Positions 20,377-22,270 of a stretch of DNA of 22,270 nt are shown one piece after another. The notes beneath the pieces were generated by a model. That model saw only the letters and a program-made list of their open reading frames with translations. It had not been told where the DNA came from and ran no database searches. Location of the stretch: NCBI GenBank assembly GCA_027346765.1, contig DAIERN010000003.1, positions 1-22,270 of the forward strand. Direction: 5' to 3'. The first letter of the stretch is position 1. Each line of letters starts with the position of its first letter. A program made the position numbers and the translations under genes. The stretch comes from Chloroflexota bacterium (GTDB lineage Bacteria; Chloroflexota; Limnocylindria; Limnocylindrales; CSP1-4).

Positions 20377-22185
20377 TTGACTGACATCGCTGCAGCACCG
20401 TTCGTGTCGCTTGCGCCTGACAACCGACCCGCACCCGTGACTGCCTTCGACCACACGCTCAAGGCGTTCCTGGACGACTTCTTCGCGGCCCAGCCGGTCT
20501 GGGCGACGCAGATCGGCTTCCACGCGTTCGACGACCGCTGGCCAGACATGTCCGAAGACGGCCGCCTCGCCCGACTCGCACTGCTGCGCGATCACGCGAG
20601 CACCTTCCAGGCACTGGCCGATGGCGATCTGAGCGAGGACGAGCAGATCGACCGGGGCATCGTGCTCGAGGCGATCGAGGCGATGATCTTCGAGGACGAC
20701 GAGCTGCGCGAGCCTGCCTGGGACGCGCTGAGCTACGTGTCGCTGGCGGGCAGCGGCCTGTTCAGCCTGCTGGCGCGGGAGTACGCGCCGTGGGCTCACC
20801 GGGGAGCCGCGTTTGCGGGACGGTTGCGCGGTTTGGTGGCGCTGCTCGACGCGGCCGCGGTCGCGCTGACCGGACTGGACGGGCGGCCGGTGTCGCGCTT
20901 GCACGTTGAAACGGCGCTGGCGCAGATGAGCGGCATCACCGAGCTCATCGACGATGGCGCGGCCGAAGCGGACAAGCAGGCGGCGTCCGAACCCGCGGTC
21001 GCGGCGGCGGTGCGAGAGGCGGCTGAACCGGCTCGCGCCGCGGTGGCGCGCTTCGAGCAGAAGCTGCGCGCAGACATCATGCCGCGCGCGGAAGGTGAGG
21101 GCCGCCTGGGCGCTGATCTGTTCGCCAAGAAGCTGCGCCACACCACTTCGAGCGACCTTGCGCCCGACACGCTTGGCGCGAGGGCGCGCCGCGACTACGA
21201 CTTGGTCCGTGCCGAGATGCTGCGCCTTGCCCGCCTTGCTTGGCCGCAGTGGCTGCCCGGCGAAGCGATGCCCGACGACGGCGACGAGACGATCAGGCGA
21301 GCGCTGCTGGCCATCGCGCAGGTCCACCGCCAGCCGGCAGATCTGCTCGACTTCAGCCGCGACGAAGTGCGCCGGATCGAGGATTTCTGTCGCGCCAACG
21401 ACGTCATCGGGTTGCCTGACGAGCCGCTGATGGTTACCTGGACGCCGGTCTTCATGCGCGCCTATGGTCGCGCCTTCCTGCAGGCACCGGGGCCGCTCGA
21501 CAAGGGACTGTCGAGCTACTTCTGGATCTCGCCGCCAGATGAGGACGCGACGCCTGAAGCGATCGAGTCGTACATGCGCGAGGACAACGACCGCATGCTC
21601 CGCCTGCTGGCGATTCACGAGGGCGTGCCCGGCCACTACGTGCAGGGCGCGTACTCGAACCGGTCGCCCAGCCTGGTGCGCGCGGTCTTTGGCAGCGGCG
21701 TGTTTGCCGAGGGCTGGGCGGTATACGTGACCCAGGTGATGATGGACCTGGGCTACGGCGAGCACGAGCCGGCGCTGCTGCTCAACCATTGGAAGTTCTA
21801 CCTGCGCGCGATCACCAACGCGTTGATGGACGTGGCGATCCACGTCGAGGGCATGACCGAAGAGCAGGCGATGGCGCTCATGGTGGGCGGTGGCTTCCAG
21901 GAGACCGACGAGGCGCGCGCCAAGTACCTCCGGGCGCGGCTCACCTCCACCCAGCTCACGACCTACTACCTGGGTTCGATCGGCATGTGGGAGCTGGAGG
22001 AGGAGGGCCGGCGGCGGGCGGCCATTGCCGCCGGGGCGAGCGCGGACGCCGTGCCGCCGCAGCGCATCGTGGGTGGCATTGGCGCCACGCCCGGCTTCAA
22101 CTACCGCGCCCACCTGGAAGCGGTCATCGCGCACGGTCAGCCGCCCATCAAGTGGCTGCGCCGGGCGATGTTCGGGACACGCTGA
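20377..22185 (+). CDS. DUF885 family putative metallopeptidase
   Basis: A 602-residue, mostly helical protein of the DUF885 family. The hallmark HEGVPGH lies at residues 414-420, a variant of the HExxH zinc site with the second His shifted. A downstream Glu445 in FAEGWAVYV is the likely third ligand. The pattern is close to M32/M3-like gluzincin architecture, and members are thought to be peptidases, though substrates are rarely known. The N-terminal half (FDHTLKAFLDDFFAAQPVWATQIGFHAFDDRWPDMS) is also typical. There is no signal peptide, so it is probably cytosolic. TTG 20377 is supported by GGAG eleven nt upstream; the ATG at 20366 is followed by a stop after four codons. A third F420-type oxidoreductase begins 11 nt after its stop. 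Confidence 0.93.
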   Translation: MTDIAAAPFVSLAPDNRPAPVTAFDHTLKAFLDDFFAAQPVWATQIGFHAFDDRWPDMSEDGRLARLALLRDHASTFQALADGDLSEDEQIDRGIVLEAIEAMIFEDDELREPAWDALSYVSLAGSGLFSLLAREYAPWAHRGAAFAGRLRGLVALLDAAAVALTGLDGRPVSRLHVETALAQMSGITELIDDGAAEADKQAASEPAVAAAVREAAEPARAAVARFEQKLRADIMPRAEGEGRLGADLFAKKLRHTTSSDLAPDTLGARARRDYDLVRAEMLRLARLAWPQWLPGEAMPDDGDETIRRALLAIAQVHRQPADLLDFSRDEVRRIEDFCRANDVIGLPDEPLMVTWTPVFMRAYGRAFLQAPGPLDKGLSSYFWISPPDEDATPEAIESYMREDNDRMLRLLAIHEGVPGHYVQGAYSNRSPSLVRAVFGSGVFAEGWAVYVTQVMMDLGYGEHEPALLLNHWKFYLRAITNALMDVAIHVEGMTEEQAMALMVGGGFQETDEARAKYLRARLTSTQLTTYYLGSIGMWELEEEGRRRAAIAAGASADAVPPQRIVGGIGATPGFNYRAHLEAVIAHGQPPIKWLRRAMFGTR

Positions 22186-22196
22186 AGGCGATCGGG

Positions 22197-22270
22197 GTGG
22201 ACTTTGGCCTGATCCTGCCGTCATATCGGGCGGGCGCGTCGGTCGAGAGCATCGAGGCGGCGTCGGCGAC
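22197..22270 (+). CDS. LLM-class F420-type oxidoreductase, N-terminus only (cut by window edge)
   Basis: Only 24 codons are present. GTG 22197 is eight nt after GAAGG (22184-22188), and the protein opens MDFGLILPSYRAGASVESIE, the first strand, loop and helix of the luciferase-like family. It follows the DUF885 gene by 11 nt and is probably in the same operon. The call rests on the N-terminal pattern alone. Confidence 0.7.
   Translation, partial: MDFGLILPSYRAGASVESIEAASA

Noticed and set aside
20317..22224. 635-codon minus-strand frame opposite the DUF885 gene
   Set aside because: Its sequence is Arg/His/Gln-rich and low in hydrophobics, whereas the plus strand has the HEGVPGH site and family-wide motifs.

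Overview
This is a GC-rich, densely packed chromosomal window whose genes all look housekeeping or ordinary accessory. There is no rRNA, tRNA, CRISPR array, transposase or phage structural gene that I can see. Three separate F420-type luciferase-like oxidoreductases, a Ni-superoxide dismutase with its maturation protease, a fused homocysteine methyltransferase/methylenetetrahydrofolate reductase, a SpoIID-FG-GAP secreted protein, many GTG/TTG starts and several TAnnnT boxes just upstream of start codons together suggest a high-GC Gram-positive-like lineage. Chloroflexota (for example the Limnocylindria/Ellin6529 side) is my best guess and Actinomycetota the alternative. This is inference from gene style, not from a marker gene.

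Layout. 1-1738 (minus): a membrane protein cut by the window edge, behind an F420-type oxidoreductase. 1822-2522 (plus): a small basic protein of unknown function, coupled to an ArsC/Spx-like thioredoxin-fold protein that lacks the usual catalytic Cys and seems to start at CTG. 2516-5594 (minus): a secreted SpoIID/FG-GAP protein, an SRPBCC protein and a Rieske ferredoxin-like protein. 5609-6568 (plus): a second F420-type oxidoreductase, divergent from the Rieske gene. 6616-8804 (minus): a MarR regulator and a DHA2 drug exporter, a classic regulator-pump operon. 8805-9090: gene-free. 9091-9842 (minus): sodN and sodX (Ni-SOD and its processing peptidase). 9929-10888 (minus): a TauE/SafE permease, divergent from cysD-cysN (plus, 10959-13315; ATP sulfurylase). 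13341-14513 (plus): a LysM protein with a four-Cys N-terminal module. 14538-14867 (minus): an NTF2-like protein. 14905-20307 (minus): a tightly spaced group of PF04020 membrane protein, lysA, metH/metF fusion and TPM/DUF2207 protein. 20377-22185 (plus): a DUF885 putative metallopeptidase, followed by the first codons of a third F420-type oxidoreductase that runs off the window.

How the genes work together. The clearest functional units are sulfate activation (cysDN, possibly with the divergent TauE/SafE anion permease), the self-contained Ni-SOD pair, the MarR-controlled exporter, and methionine/lysine (one-carbon and diaminopimelate) biosynthesis. I did not find a new defence or mobile system. 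The most unusual items are the ArsC-like gene with a CTG start and an 11-bp perfect stem inside its first codons, the Cys4 module of the LysM protein, and repeated TAnnnT boxes that imply leaderless or near-leaderless transcripts.
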